Shown here: positions 7,725 to 15,232 of the stretch, in pieces
Layout of the letters: each line of letters begins with the position of its first letter
Position numbering within the stretch: the first letter of the stretch is position 1
Assembly (NCBI GenBank): GCA_036675505.1
Contig: JAKFEW010000109.1
Coordinates: 1 to 64,000, forward strand
Direction: 5' to 3'
Source: JAKFEW01 sp036675505
Lineage (GTDB): Bacteria > Cyanobacteriota > Sericytochromatia > S15B-MN24 > JAQBPE01
DNA length: 64,000 bases
Notes under the pieces: generated by a model
What the model was told of the DNA's origin: nothing
What the model saw: only the letters and a program-made list of their open reading frames with translations
Database searches by the model: none
Position numbers and translations under genes: made by a program

Positions 7725-9785
7725 CTAAGCCGCCTGTTCCCGCATGATCGCGAGCAGGCGGTCTTGCAGCGTCGGCGGCACCTCGGCGTAGCCCCGCAAG
7801 GTGGCGTCCACCTGGCCCTGGCCGCGCGTGTGCGTCTGCACCGCCGTGCGCAGCGCCACGAGCTCCGCGAGCGGGATCGAGGCACGGATCGTGCCGCCCT
7901 CGACGCCCTCCACGTGGCCGCGCCGCGTGTTGAGGTCGGCGAGCGCGTCGCCCACGTCGTCGATCGGGACGTCGAGCGTTACGTCCATAATCGGCTCGAG
8001 CAGCACGGGCCTGGCTTCGTCGAAGATCTTGCGCATCGCGAGGTGAGCGGCCGTCTTGAAGGCCATCTCGGAGCTGTCGACGGAGTGGCTCGAGCCGTCG
8101 TAGAGCGTGACGCGTACGTCCACGATCGGGAAGCCCGCCATCAGGCCTTGCTCGAGGATCTCGCGCACGCCTTTCTCGACGGCCGGGATGTAGCCCCGTG
8201 GCACCGAGCCGCCCACCACCGCGTCGACGAACTCGAAGCCCGTCCCCCGCGGCAACGGCTCGATCTTGAGCCACACGTCGCCGTACTGGCCGCGGCCGCC
8301 GGTCTGTTTCTTGTGGCGGCCCTGGCCCGAGGCCTCGCCGCGCACGGTCTCGCGGTAGGGGATCTCGGGATCCGAGGTCGCGATCGAGACGTTGTAGCGC
8401 TCGCGCAGGCGCATGAGCGCCACGTCGAGGTGCGTCGGACCCTGACCGGCCACCACCGTGCGGTGGGTGCGCGGCTCGACCGTGATCGCGAGCGCCGGGT
8501 CCTCCTCGCGCAGGCGGCCGATCGCCGTGGCGAGCTTGGCCTCGTCGGCGCGCGCGCTCGGCGCGATCGCCACCGACCAGATCGCGGGCGCCGGCGCCGG
8601 CATCGGGTAGGTCAGCGGACGCGGGTGCTGGCCGCCCGCCACCAGGGTGTCGCCGGTGCGGGCGTCCTTGAGCTTGGCGATCGCGCCGATCTCGCCCGGC
8701 CCCAGGCGCTCGACCGGCGTCGCCCTGCGGCCGATCAGCTTGTAGAGCCGGCCCACGCGCTCCGTGCCGCCGCGGCCCGCGGCGGCCACATGGCTGTCGG
8801 CCTCGATCGTGCCGCGCAGCACGCGGAAGACGCTGATCTTGCCCATGTACGGATCGGCCACGGTCTTGAAGACCGGCGCGATCAGCGGCTGGCCCGCGTG
8901 CGGCTCGAGCGGCAGGCTCTCCCCCGTCGACGCGTCCGTGAGATCGGCATAGGACCGCTCGAGCGGCGACGGCATGAGATCCACGATCGCGTCGAGCAGC
9001 GGCCGGATCGCGATGTTGGCGGTGGCCGAGCCGCACAGGATCGGCGTGAGCTTGCCGGCGTCGAGGTCGGCATGGAGGTCCGCGATCAGCTCGGCGGGGG
9101 GCGGCTCCTCGCCGTCGAGGTAGCGCGCGAGCAGATCATCATGCAGCTCCGCGACCGCCTCGACCAGCTCCGTGTGGTAGCGCGCGACCTGCTCGCGCAG
9201 CTCCGCCGGCGCGGCCTCTTCACGCGTGACGACGCCCGAGTCGGGCGCGAAGTAGAAGGCGCGTTGGCCGACGAGATCGACCTCGCCTGCGAAGGTCTTG
9301 CCTTGCTTGATCGGCAGCTCGAGCGGGATCGCGTGGGCGTCGAGCTCGGCGCGGATCTCGGCGATCAGCTCCGGGTAGTCGCGCGCGCCGTCGGCATCGA
9401 TCGCGTTCACGTAGATCATGATCGGCAGCCCGGCGGCCTTCGCCGCCTGGTAGGCCTTGCGCACGTTGGCGTCGACGCCGCGAGCCGCGCTCACGACGAT
9501 CAGCGCCGCGTCGGCCGCGGCCAGCGCCAGGCGGGCGTCGAAAGCGTAGTCGTTGTGGCCGGGGGCGTCGATCAGGTTGATCGTGGTATCCCGCCAGGTG
9601 CCGTAGGCCACGTTCAGGCCGAGGCTCATGCCTCGGCGGAGCACCTCGGCGTCGTCCTCGAGCGCATTCGGTCCACCGCGCGCGGGGATCGCGCCCATGT
9701 CGTAGAGCAGGGCTTCGATCAGGGTGGTCTTGCCGACGCCGTGCGGCCCGATCACCGCGACGTTTCTGATACGGGCGGTATCCAT
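7725..9785 (-). CDS. Elongation factor G-like translational GTPase (EF-G-2/FusA2 type)
   Basis: 686 residues with the full EF-G layout: G domain (G1 GPHGVGKT at 13-20; switch I RRGMSLGLNVA; G3 DAPGHNDY at 73-80), domain II near 280-370, domains III-V after about 390 (RYNVSIATSDPEIPYRETV, VGGSVPRGYIPAVEKG, PIMDVTLDVP). Two departures from canonical EF-G stand out: the switch I RGITI motif is RGMSL, and the G4 NKxD motif reads NAID (127-130). This places it with EF-G-like accessory factors, not the housekeeping FusA of an rpsL-rpsG-fusA-tuf operon. The start at 9785 has GGAGGAAG upstream; an ATG at 9884 would add 33 low-complexity residues. Confidence 0.88.
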   Translation of the reverse strand: MDTARIRNVAVIGPHGVGKTTLIEALLYDMGAIPARGGPNALEDDAEVLRRGMSLGLNVAYGTWRDTTINLIDAPGHNDYAFDARLALAAADAALIVVSAARGVDANVRKAYQAAKAAGLPIMIYVNAIDADGARDYPELIAEIRAELDAHAIPLELPIKQGKTFAGEVDLVGQRAFYFAPDSGVVTREEAAPAELREQVARYHTELVEAVAELHDDLLARYLDGEEPPPAELIADLHADLDAGKLTPILCGSATANIAIRPLLDAIVDLMPSPLERSYADLTDASTGESLPLEPHAGQPLIAPVFKTVADPYMGKISVFRVLRGTIEADSHVAAAGRGGTERVGRLYKLIGRRATPVERLGPGEIGAIAKLKDARTGDTLVAGGQHPRPLTYPMPAPAPAIWSVAIAPSARADEAKLATAIGRLREEDPALAITVEPRTHRTVVAGQGPTHLDVALMRLRERYNVSIATSDPEIPYRETVRGEASGQGRHKKQTGGRGQYGDVWLKIEPLPRGTGFEFVDAVVGGSVPRGYIPAVEKGVREILEQGLMAGFPIVDVRVTLYDGSSHSVDSSEMAFKTAAHLAMRKIFDEARPVLLEPIMDVTLDVPIDDVGDALADLNTRRGHVEGVEGGTIRASIPLAELVALRTAVQTHTRGQGQVDATLRGYAEVPPTLQDRLLAIMREQAA

Positions 9786-9926
9786 ACGCTCGCTTCCTCC
9801 ATGCCTCTGGGGTCTGTCCAGAGAGCATCGTCGCTCCGGCGGGCGCACCCCGTCATCGGCCGAAGTCGCGGAACAACTTGGCAAATCCGCGACCCTCGGC
9901 CGGTCCTACCGGGGCTGTGAGGGCCG

Positions 9927-10766
9927 TCAGGCTGCCACCACCCGCGTCGCGCCGAGCTCCGCCATCAGCGCCGCGTCGCGCCGGCGGATCAGCTTCTCGC
10001 GCAACGGCCCGAACGGGGGCACCGACAGCCAGGTGAAGCGGAACGCGCCCAGCCAGGTGAGGGCGTAGAAGCGGCCGCCCGCCTCGCGAGTCAGGAAGCC
10101 GCACTGCACCTGGTACGCCGCGCTGCGGCCCACACCCTCGCCGACCGCCGCGACCTCCTCGCCTGCGCCCACGCGCTTCGCGCGCAGGCCCGCCTTGCGG
10201 GCGCCGACGACGGCGCGGTGGATGTCCCAGAGCGCATGGGCCTCCGCGATCTGGGGGAGCTGCAGCGTCACCGATCCCGGCATTGGCTTGAAGGGGCCGA
10301 TCGCGGACGCGTTGCCGACCGTCACGCTCGTGCCATCCTCGAACGACGTGCCGATCTCGCAATAGAGCAGGTGATCGGCCGCGCGCGGCAGCGCGGCGGC
10401 GTAGCCGAGCGACGCGCCGTTCGCACCGCGGAAGAGCAGCATCCTGGCCTGGTTGCCGCCCAGTTCGGTGCGCACGAGGTAGCGGCCCGCCGGCTTGAAG
10501 CCCACCTTCGCGAACGCGGCCGTCGCGGCCTCGAAGTGAAGGCGCACGTCCGCCGGCGGGTCGATCGGATCGGGCTCGATTTCCGCCGACACGAGCGGCT
10601 TGAGCGAGCGCTTCACGAGGAGCGGGCCGACGATGAGCAGCGCCAGCGGGCCCACCACCACCACGACCAGCAACGCGCTCCCGATCGCGAGCAGGGCCGT
10701 GAGGCCCCAGCCGAGCGGCGAAGCGCCGATGTAGGCGAGGAGGGCGGCGAGGCTGGCGTCGGGCAT
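9927..10766 (-). CDS. Membrane protein of unknown function
   Basis: 279 residues. The N-terminus has two close hydrophobic segments (LTALLAIGSALLVVVVVGPLA and neighbours, about 10-55), then a soluble domain of about 220 residues with no recognised motif (VGFKPAGRYLVRTELGG, then SFEDGTSVTVGNAS, then LTWLGAFRFTWLSVPP). The soluble part alternates beta-like hydrophobic stretches. The start is at 10766 because GAGGAG lies 9 nt upstream; an ATG at 10799 is possible. The gene stands alone between the EF-G-like gene and a divergent lipoprotein gene. No function is proposed. Confidence 0.6.
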   Translation of the reverse strand: MPDASLAALLAYIGASPLGWGLTALLAIGSALLVVVVVGPLALLIVGPLLVKRSLKPLVSAEIEPDPIDPPADVRLHFEAATAAFAKVGFKPAGRYLVRTELGGNQARMLLFRGANGASLGYAAALPRAADHLLYCEIGTSFEDGTSVTVGNASAIGPFKPMPGSVTLQLPQIAEAHALWDIHRAVVGARKAGLRAKRVGAGEEVAAVGEGVGRSAAYQVQCGFLTREAGGRFYALTWLGAFRFTWLSVPPFGPLREKLIRRRDAALMAELGATRVVAA

Positions 10767-10850
10767 CGGGCGGGGCTCCTCGGAGACGGGCGCCCGCATG
10801 GTACCCGCGATCGGGCCCGCGATCGCCGCGCCGGCGGCTGATCGACCAGC

Positions 10851-10865
10851 TTAAGCTAAGCTTAA
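10851..10865. promoter_or_regulatory. Inverted repeat TTAAGC-TAA-GCTTAA upstream of a lipoprotein gene
   Basis: Perfect 6-bp arms with a 3-nt centre in a rare AT-rich island, 25 nt upstream of a consensus TATAAT. Position and symmetry suit a dimeric regulator of the lipoprotein gene at 10931. No regulator can be assigned. Confidence 0.4.
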
Positions 10866-10889
10866 CGCACAATTGGTAGTTTATTAACC

Positions 10890-10895
10890 TATAAT
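10890..10895 (+). promoter_or_regulatory. Consensus -10 element TATAAT
   Basis: A perfect TATAAT lies 35 nt before the TTG start of the lipoprotein at 10931. No convincing -35 hexamer sits 16-18 nt upstream, so the promoter may need an activator, perhaps acting at the palindrome 10851-10865. Confidence 0.5.
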
Positions 10896-10930
10896 GGTCC
10901 ATGACAATCTCCTCTTAACGGAGAATCCCT

Positions 10931-11971
10931 TTGTTCCAGTCCCCCCGCCAATTTGCCGCCCCGCTCGCCGCCATCGTCGTGATGGCCGGCGCCGCGACGG
11001 GCTGCGGCACCTTCTCGCAGCAGGCTGAACTGCTCGTGCGGGTCGTGGACGCGCGCTCGGGTCAGGCGATCGTGGGGGCCACGGTCGCGGCCGACTACCT
11101 GTCCAAGCGCACGGGTGCCGGTGGCCAGGTGCGTCTGCTGCTCAAGCCCGACATGTACGACCTCACCGTCGAGCACCCCGCGTTCCTTTCGATGACGACG
11201 ACGGTGGTGATCGTGTCCGGCGTGGGCGCCGCGAAGACGATCGGCCTCTACCCTCGCCCGGGCGGCGTCGAGCCGCTGCCCGGCCCCGGCCCGGACCCGA
11301 TCCCCTCGAACGGCCCGGGCCCCTCGCCCGGCCCCTCCGGCGCGCCGTCGACCGCGCCCGAAAAGGGCGCCGCGATCTTCGGCCGGGTCACCGACGAAAG
11401 TGGCGCCCGGATCCCCAACGCCATGGTCTTCGCGGAATCGGGCTGGGGCATCCCGCTCGGCAACGCGCGCACCAACGCCCACGGCGAGTACCGCGTCGAG
11501 AAGCTCTCGCGCGGCCAACAGGCGCGCGTCACGGTGATCGCGGACGGCTACAAGTCCGTCACCCGGGCGGCGACGCCGGCCGGCGAGTGGCGCATGGACT
11601 TCACGGGTGCCTATGCCTTGCGCCGCGACGTGCCGCCGCCGCCCGATCCGGCTGGCCCGCCCACCGTGCGGGTGGAAGGTCGCGTGGAAGACTCGATGGG
11701 CCGCCCGCTCGACGGGGCGATCATCAAGGCGGAATCCGAGAACGTGCGCTACCCGTTCAGCCAGATGGCCGTGGCGCGAGGCGGCCGCTTCGAGCTCAAG
11801 TGCCCGGCGGAAGTGCCGATCCGCTTCACCGCCTCCAAGGTGGCGCACCGCCCCGTGACCTTCACCGAGCGCCTCGAGCGCCCGGGGTTCGGCGGCGACG
11901 TGCGGGTGGAATTCACCGGCATCCGCGCCCTGGATCCGACCCCGGTCTTCGAAGGCGGTCAGGCCCGGTAA
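10931..11971 (+). CDS. Lipoprotein with three carboxypeptidase-like regulatory (beta-sandwich) domains
   Basis: 346 residues starting at TTG (GGAGAA SD about 8 nt before). The signal peptide has lipobox ATGC (Cys 25). The mature protein has three repeats of the CarboxypepD_reg type: VRVVDARSGQAIVGATV (about 35-100), FGRVTDESGARIPNAMV (about 150-215) and VEGRVEDSMGRPLDGAI (about 240-310), with a Pro/Gly linker near 110-145. Such domains are common in cell-surface proteins and as N-terminal parts of TonB receptors, where they act as structural or binding modules. No catalytic domain is visible. A monocistronic unit with its own -10 element is likely. Confidence 0.8.
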   Translation: MFQSPRQFAAPLAAIVVMAGAATGCGTFSQQAELLVRVVDARSGQAIVGATVAADYLSKRTGAGGQVRLLLKPDMYDLTVEHPAFLSMTTTVVIVSGVGAAKTIGLYPRPGGVEPLPGPGPDPIPSNGPGPSPGPSGAPSTAPEKGAAIFGRVTDESGARIPNAMVFAESGWGIPLGNARTNAHGEYRVEKLSRGQQARVTVIADGYKSVTRAATPAGEWRMDFTGAYALRRDVPPPPDPAGPPTVRVEGRVEDSMGRPLDGAIIKAESENVRYPFSQMAVARGGRFELKCPAEVPIRFTASKVAHRPVTFTERLERPGFGGDVRVEFTGIRALDPTPVFEGGQAR

Positions 11972-12033
11972 GGCTTTCGGGCATTTTCACGCGGGAGGCA
12001 AGATCCGTCGCCCAGGTTCCTATATATCCGTTA

Positions 12034-12054
12034 AGACCGGGTTACCTCCGGTCT
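12034..12054 (+). repeat. Hairpin AGACCG...CGGTCT in the leader of the lipoprotein at 12134
   Basis: The 162-nt gap 11972-12133 holds an AT-rich TATATAT (12021-12027, possible -10), this 6-bp stem with a 9-nt loop, and a C9 run (12108-12116) just before the SD (GAGGAA) of the next gene. Nothing marks it as a known riboswitch. The C9 run is a possible slippage site. Confidence 0.35.
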
Positions 12055-12133
12055 GGATGCAGTTTAAAGCGCCTGAGGCTCCAACCCGGCTCCAGGCGCG
12101 ATGGGGGCCCCCCCCCAGTCGAGGAACCCGCGC

Positions 12134-12970
12134 ATGACCCGCATCTTCCGCCAGTTCACGGGCCTCGGGGCGACCTTCGCCCTGATCGGCGCGCTCGTCG
12201 CGTCGGGCTGCGGCCAGGCGCCGCGTGGGCTCGCGCCTGGCGTGCGCGCGGACGTGCTCGGTGCCAAGCGCACGGGCTATGCGGTGCGCTTCCAGCCGCG
12301 CCCACAGGTCCGCAACCTGCGCGCGCCGCTGCCCGGCACCACCATGCACGGCCTCGAAGACGAGGAGAAGCCGGCGCCCAAGGAAGAGCCCGCAGCGCCC
12401 GGCGGCGGCCTCAAGCCCCTGCCCAAGCCCACCGCGACGCCCGGCGCCAAGGCGCCCGCGGGGCCCGGCGAGGAAGACGACGTCGACAAGTTCCTCACGA
12501 TCCTCCAGAACTTCGGCTACGGCGGCAACCGCAAGCAGATGGTGCGCGAGCTCCAGGGCCGCATGTTCGGCTACCCCGTGAACACGGCTGAGACGCCGTG
12601 GGGCTGGGATCCGAGCGTGAACCCGGACGAGCACTACGAGTGGTGGAAGCGTACCCTGCCGCCCGACGAGACCGGCTCCCTCAAGGAGTACAAGGAGCAA
12701 GCGCTCCTGATCGCCCAGAACAAGTTCGACGTCGTCTACTACGTCTGGGTTTCGAAGCAATTCGACCCGGAGCAGATGAAGAAGGAGAAGCGCTCGTCGC
12801 CCTTCGTCGATCTCAACGAGGGCCTGCCGGTGGTCAAGGGCATCTACGGCGGCGGCTGGCTCGTCGAGCTGAGCCCGAAGGCCTCGATCCTCGATTACCT
12901 CAAGATTCCCGAACAGTATCTCAAGGACTACAACCACCTGGTCCGGGTTCCTGAGGAGCTTTACTTCTAA
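12134..12970 (+). CDS. Lipoprotein of unknown function (paralogue of the one at 5886)
   Basis: 278 residues, lipobox ASGC (Cys 26). A charged Pro-rich linker (EEKPAPKEEPAAPGGG, then LKPLPKPTATP) leads to a domain starting DDVDKFLTILQNFGYGGNRKQ, which parallels the linker and domain start of the lipoprotein at 5886-6698. The C-terminal half is rich in aromatic and charged residues (DEHYEWWKRTLPPDETG, then YVWVSKQFDPEQMKKEK). The start at 12134 has GAGGAA upstream. An upstream in-frame ATG at 12101 would place a C9 run inside the coding sequence. Function unknown; surface or periplasmic location is predicted. Confidence 0.8.
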   Translation: MTRIFRQFTGLGATFALIGALVASGCGQAPRGLAPGVRADVLGAKRTGYAVRFQPRPQVRNLRAPLPGTTMHGLEDEEKPAPKEEPAAPGGGLKPLPKPTATPGAKAPAGPGEEDDVDKFLTILQNFGYGGNRKQMVRELQGRMFGYPVNTAETPWGWDPSVNPDEHYEWWKRTLPPDETGSLKEYKEQALLIAQNKFDVVYYVWVSKQFDPEQMKKEKRSSPFVDLNEGLPVVKGIYGGGWLVELSPKASILDYLKIPEQYLKDYNHLVRVPEELYF

Positions 12971-12986
12971 CTGCGAATGGCCTGGT

Positions 12987-13214
12987 TCACACGATGAACC
13001 AGGCCATTTCCCTGTCGTAGAGAGCCGCGATGGCCTTGAGCTCGGCCATGTCCAGCCGGCGCCGGCCGCTCTCGAGGTCCGAAACCATGCTCTGGGTGGC
13101 GCCGAGGGCGGCCGCCACGTCGCGTTGCGACAGCCCGGTCGCCTCTCGGGCCTCGCGGAGCTTGGCTGCCAGGGCGGTCCGTTCGCCGCGGGTCTGTTTG
13201 CGAAAGTCCCGCAT
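12987..13214 (-). CDS. XRE-family helix-turn-helix transcriptional regulator
   Basis: 75 residues, essentially one HTH_3 domain: KLREAREATGLSQRDVAAAL, then GATQSMVSDLESGRRRLD, the classic XRE recognition-helix pattern, ending in an aromatic tail (EMAWFIV). It probably binds DNA as a dimer. It is divergent from the response regulator at 13326 across a 111-nt AT-rich gap, and may regulate itself and that gene; two direct ATCGG repeats (13268-13272 and 13281-13285) are candidate contacts. A larger ORF extends upstream, but the ATG at 13214 gives the natural domain start with a GAAGGGG region before it. Confidence 0.85.
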   Translation of the reverse strand: MRDFRKQTRGERTALAAKLREAREATGLSQRDVAAALGATQSMVSDLESGRRRLDMAELKAIAALYDREMAWFIV

Positions 13215-13325
13215 AGCGGCGTACCCCTTCGAATTTGCCGGCCCGATGCTATCTTCATAGTTGAGATATCGGAAATTCACATCGGTATTCTCTACTTGGG
13301 CGCCACAGAGTGGTAACATCAAACG

Positions 13326-13697
13326 ATGGCGCGTATTCTGATTGTGGAAGACGAAGAGGCCAACCGCGACGTGGCCGCGTTGATCTGCCGCACGGCCGGA
13401 CACGACGTATCGCTCGCCGGCGACGGTGAAGAGGCCCTGAGCTTGCTCGCCGCGCAGATGTTCGACCTGGTGCTGCTCGACGTCCTGATGCCCGAGCTCG
13501 ATGGGCTGGGCGTGGCACGCGCGATGCGCGCCTCGGCGCAGTGGGCGAAGGTCCCGATCATCGGCGTGACGGCGTTGGCCGGCGTCACGGAGGTCGCGGC
13601 GATGCGCGCAGCCGGAATGGACGAGGTGGTGACCAAGCCCTACCGCCGCCGCACGCTGCTCGACATGATCGATCAATTCCTCGGGTTGGACCGCTGA
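13326..13697 (+). CDS. Single-domain response regulator (CheY-like receiver)
   Basis: 123 residues, exactly one receiver domain. Acidic pocket E8/D9/E10, phospho-acceptor D52 (LVLLDVLMPELDG), T82 (GVTALAG) and K104 (VTKPYRR) are all present, so it should be phosphorylated. There is no output domain; it may act like a diguanylate-cyclase-independent or CheY/Spo0F-type relay, perhaps under one of the two orphan histidine kinases in this window (20139, 48706). TAACAT ends 6 nt before the ATG, compatible with a leaderless mRNA, but an extended -10-like TGCTATCTT at 13247-13255 is an alternative promoter. Confidence 0.92.
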   Translation: MARILIVEDEEANRDVAALICRTAGHDVSLAGDGEEALSLLAAQMFDLVLLDVLMPELDGLGVARAMRASAQWAKVPIIGVTALAGVTEVAAMRAAGMDEVVTKPYRRRTLLDMIDQFLGLDR

Positions 13698-13727
13698 TTC
13701 AGCAGGCCGAGCCCCTGAAGCGCGAAA

Positions 13728-13751
13728 CGGCCCCCCGCGATCGGGAGGCCG
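13728..13751. terminator. GC-rich hairpin between converging genes, possible bidirectional terminator
   Basis: Arms 13728-13736 and 13743-13751 pair over 9 bp with one mismatch, loop of 6. It lies 30 nt after the response-regulator stop and 19 nt beyond the end of the small minus-strand ORF. No good U-run follows, so termination is inferred from position. Confidence 0.45.
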
Positions 13752-13770
13752 CTTCGTCGGATCGCCGGCT

Positions 13771-13866
13771 TCAACGCAGCCGGCCGCCGAACACGAAGGC
13801 GAGCGTGGCCCAGTCGAGCACGCCCAGGTAGCTGTTGTCCCACTGGGGCTTGGTTTGGGGTTGCAT
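13771..13866 (-). CDS. Small protein, 31 residues, unknown
   Basis: A short ORF with ATG at 13866 and a GAGGTA SD about 8 nt upstream. The product starts MQPQTKPQWDNSYLG and ends in an amphipathic to hydrophobic stretch, VLDWATLAFVFGGRLR. Its amino-acid mix is unlike the Arg/Pro/Ala-rich shadow ORFs of this genome, which supports real coding. A 16-bp palindrome sits just upstream and a hairpin just downstream, giving it a gene-like frame. It could be a small membrane-associated peptide or a signalling peptide. No homologue recognised. Confidence 0.45.
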   Translation of the reverse strand: MQPQTKPQWDNSYLGVLDWATLAFVFGGRLR

Positions 13867-13882
13867 AGTTCGATACCTCAAA

Positions 13883-13898
13883 CGGGTCCGCGGACCCG
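13883..13898. promoter_or_regulatory. 16-bp perfect palindrome upstream of the small ORF
   Basis: CGGGTCCG-CGGACCCG has no loop, so it reads as an operator-like site or a very short-looped hairpin. It lies 17 nt upstream of the 31-codon ORF start. On the minus strand it is followed by TTTGAGG, so an SD-proximal hairpin is another reading. Confidence 0.4.
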
Positions 13899-14070
13899 GT
13901 GTTAATCAGGGTTTCGGCGTCCATTGCCGCCATGATCAAGATACCGCGCGCCGTTCGATGCGGATTTAACGGCGAGACAAGCCTGGGTTAAGACTTGGCC
14001 AAGTGTGGGTTCGGGTGACGGGAGCCCGGCCTGCGGGAAGAAAGGAGGGGGACCTGAATTGGAGACCACC

Positions 14071-14544
14071 ATGTCGCGCTACGACCTCAGCACCACCTAT
14101 GAAACGGCGGGCCTCAGCGGCCCCGGCTCCGACGCGGATCGCCTGGCCGGCGTGGTCAGCCACGGCTCCATGTTGTTCGCGATGCCACTCGTCGTGCCGG
14201 TGATCGTGCTCCTGCTCGCGCCAATGTTCTCGAACGCGCGCTACGTGCGCGGCACCGCGATCCAGGCGCTGCTTTTCCAGCTCGTCATCACGCTGGGAGG
14301 CGGCCTGCTGCTCGGCATCGCCGGCGTATTCTTCTCGGCGGCCTGGATCGTGGGCGCGATTCCCCTGCTCGGCCTGCTCTTCGGGCCCCTCACCGCCCTG
14401 ATCGGCTGGCCGGTCGCGGCGGTGCTCGGCCTCGCCGGGCTGGTCGTGGCTGTATGGGGCCTCTGGATCGAGCTTGTGGCCACGTGGAAGGCCTTCAAGG
14501 GCGAGCCCTACCGCATGCCCATCGTGGGCGGCTTCGGCGTATAG
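14071..14544 (+). CDS. DUF4870-like small membrane protein
   Basis: 157 residues. After a short polar N-terminus there are four hydrophobic segments (GSMLFAMPLVVPVIVLLLAP, ALLFQLVITLGGGLLLGI, GAIPLLGLLFGP and LGLAGLVVAVWGLW). The YVRGTAIQALLFQL and WKAFKGEPYRMPIVGG motifs match the DUF4870/Tic20-like family, whose biochemical role is not known. GGAG lies 6 nt before the ATG at 14071. The next gene, 4 nt downstream, is a tandem paralogue with the same C-terminal PYRMPIVGG motif. Confidence 0.8.
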   Translation: MSRYDLSTTYETAGLSGPGSDADRLAGVVSHGSMLFAMPLVVPVIVLLLAPMFSNARYVRGTAIQALLFQLVITLGGGLLLGIAGVFFSAAWIVGAIPLLGLLFGPLTALIGWPVAAVLGLAGLVVAVWGLWIELVATWKAFKGEPYRMPIVGGFGV

Positions 14545-14548
14545 CGGG

Positions 14549-15001
14549 ATGGCGATGCACAGCTACGGCCGCGAGTACGCGCTCGCGCCGACCAACGGGT
14601 CGGAGCGCGTGGCCGCCGCCTTCGCCCACGCGGGCGCGTTCCTGTTCATGCCGTTCGTGTTGCCACTCGCCATCTGGGTGTACTTCACGGCGATCCAACC
14701 GTCGAACTACGTGCGGTACCAGGCCGTCCAGGCCATGCTGTTCCACCTGATCCTCACGGTGGCAGGCTCCGTCTTCGGCACGGTGCTGGTCGTCGCCTTC
14801 TTCGGCTCGTTCATCGCGTCGATCCTGGCCGAGTCGATCACGCGCTGGCTTTACATGGCCTGGCCGGTGACGATCGGCATCGGCGTGGTGGCGGGCCTCT
14901 TCACCATCTGGTCCACCATCGTGATGGTGGTGGCGGTGGTGAAGGCGGCGCAGGGCCAGCCTTACAGGATGCCGATCGTGGGCGGCCTCGGGCTCGACTG
15001 A
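14549..15001 (+). CDS. DUF4870-like small membrane protein (tandem paralogue)
   Basis: 150 residues, starting MAMHSYGREYALAPT. Hydrophobic segments (FLFMPFVLPLAIWVYFTAI, AMLFHLILTVAGSVFGTVLV, VAGLFTIWSTIVMVVAVV) and the motifs NYVRYQAVQAMLFHL and AAQGQPYRMPIVGG correspond to those of the gene before it. The two are probably a local duplication expressed together (4-nt gap) and may form a heteromeric membrane complex; this is inference. ATG at 14555 is an alternative start. Confidence 0.8.
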   Translation: MAMHSYGREYALAPTNGSERVAAAFAHAGAFLFMPFVLPLAIWVYFTAIQPSNYVRYQAVQAMLFHLILTVAGSVFGTVLVVAFFGSFIASILAESITRWLYMAWPVTIGIGVVAGLFTIWSTIVMVVAVVKAAQGQPYRMPIVGGLGLD

Positions 15002-15013
15002 ATCGAAAGGCGC

Positions 15014-15187
15014 TTACCTCCCGCGCTTCGGCGGATGGTCCGCGGGCGAGCCCAGAGCGTCCAGACGTACCCGGAGCTCCGCGAGCCGCTGTTTCAGGGC
15101 GGTCTGATCGACCTGGAGCTTCTTGAGCTCACGGTCTTGATCCTGACGCTCCGTGCGGTCGGAGTCCTGCGGCGTCTCATCGGGCAT
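15014..15187 (-). CDS. Small charged coiled-coil protein (57 residues)
   Basis: Very polar: acidic N-terminus (MPDETPQDSDRTER), then a heptad-like stretch (LKKLQVDQTALKQRLAELRVRLDAL) typical of a short coiled coil, and a basic tail (PPKRGR). It lies 45 nt downstream of the large regulator at 15233-19012 on the same strand, so it may belong to that operon. An upstream in-frame start at 15226 is possible but adds residues unlike the rest. No family recognised. Confidence 0.55.
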   Translation of the reverse strand: MPDETPQDSDRTERQDQDRELKKLQVDQTALKQRLAELRVRLDALGSPADHPPKRGR

Positions 15188-15232
15188 CGCCCCATGATAC
15201 AACCAAACCCGTGCGGCGCCGACCACCGCTCG

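Noticed and set aside
12020..13258. A 412-codon minus-strand ORF across the lipoprotein at 12134 and the XRE gene
   Set aside because: The part over 12134-12970 is an antisense shadow of the lipoprotein. The XRE gene is in a different minus-strand frame.
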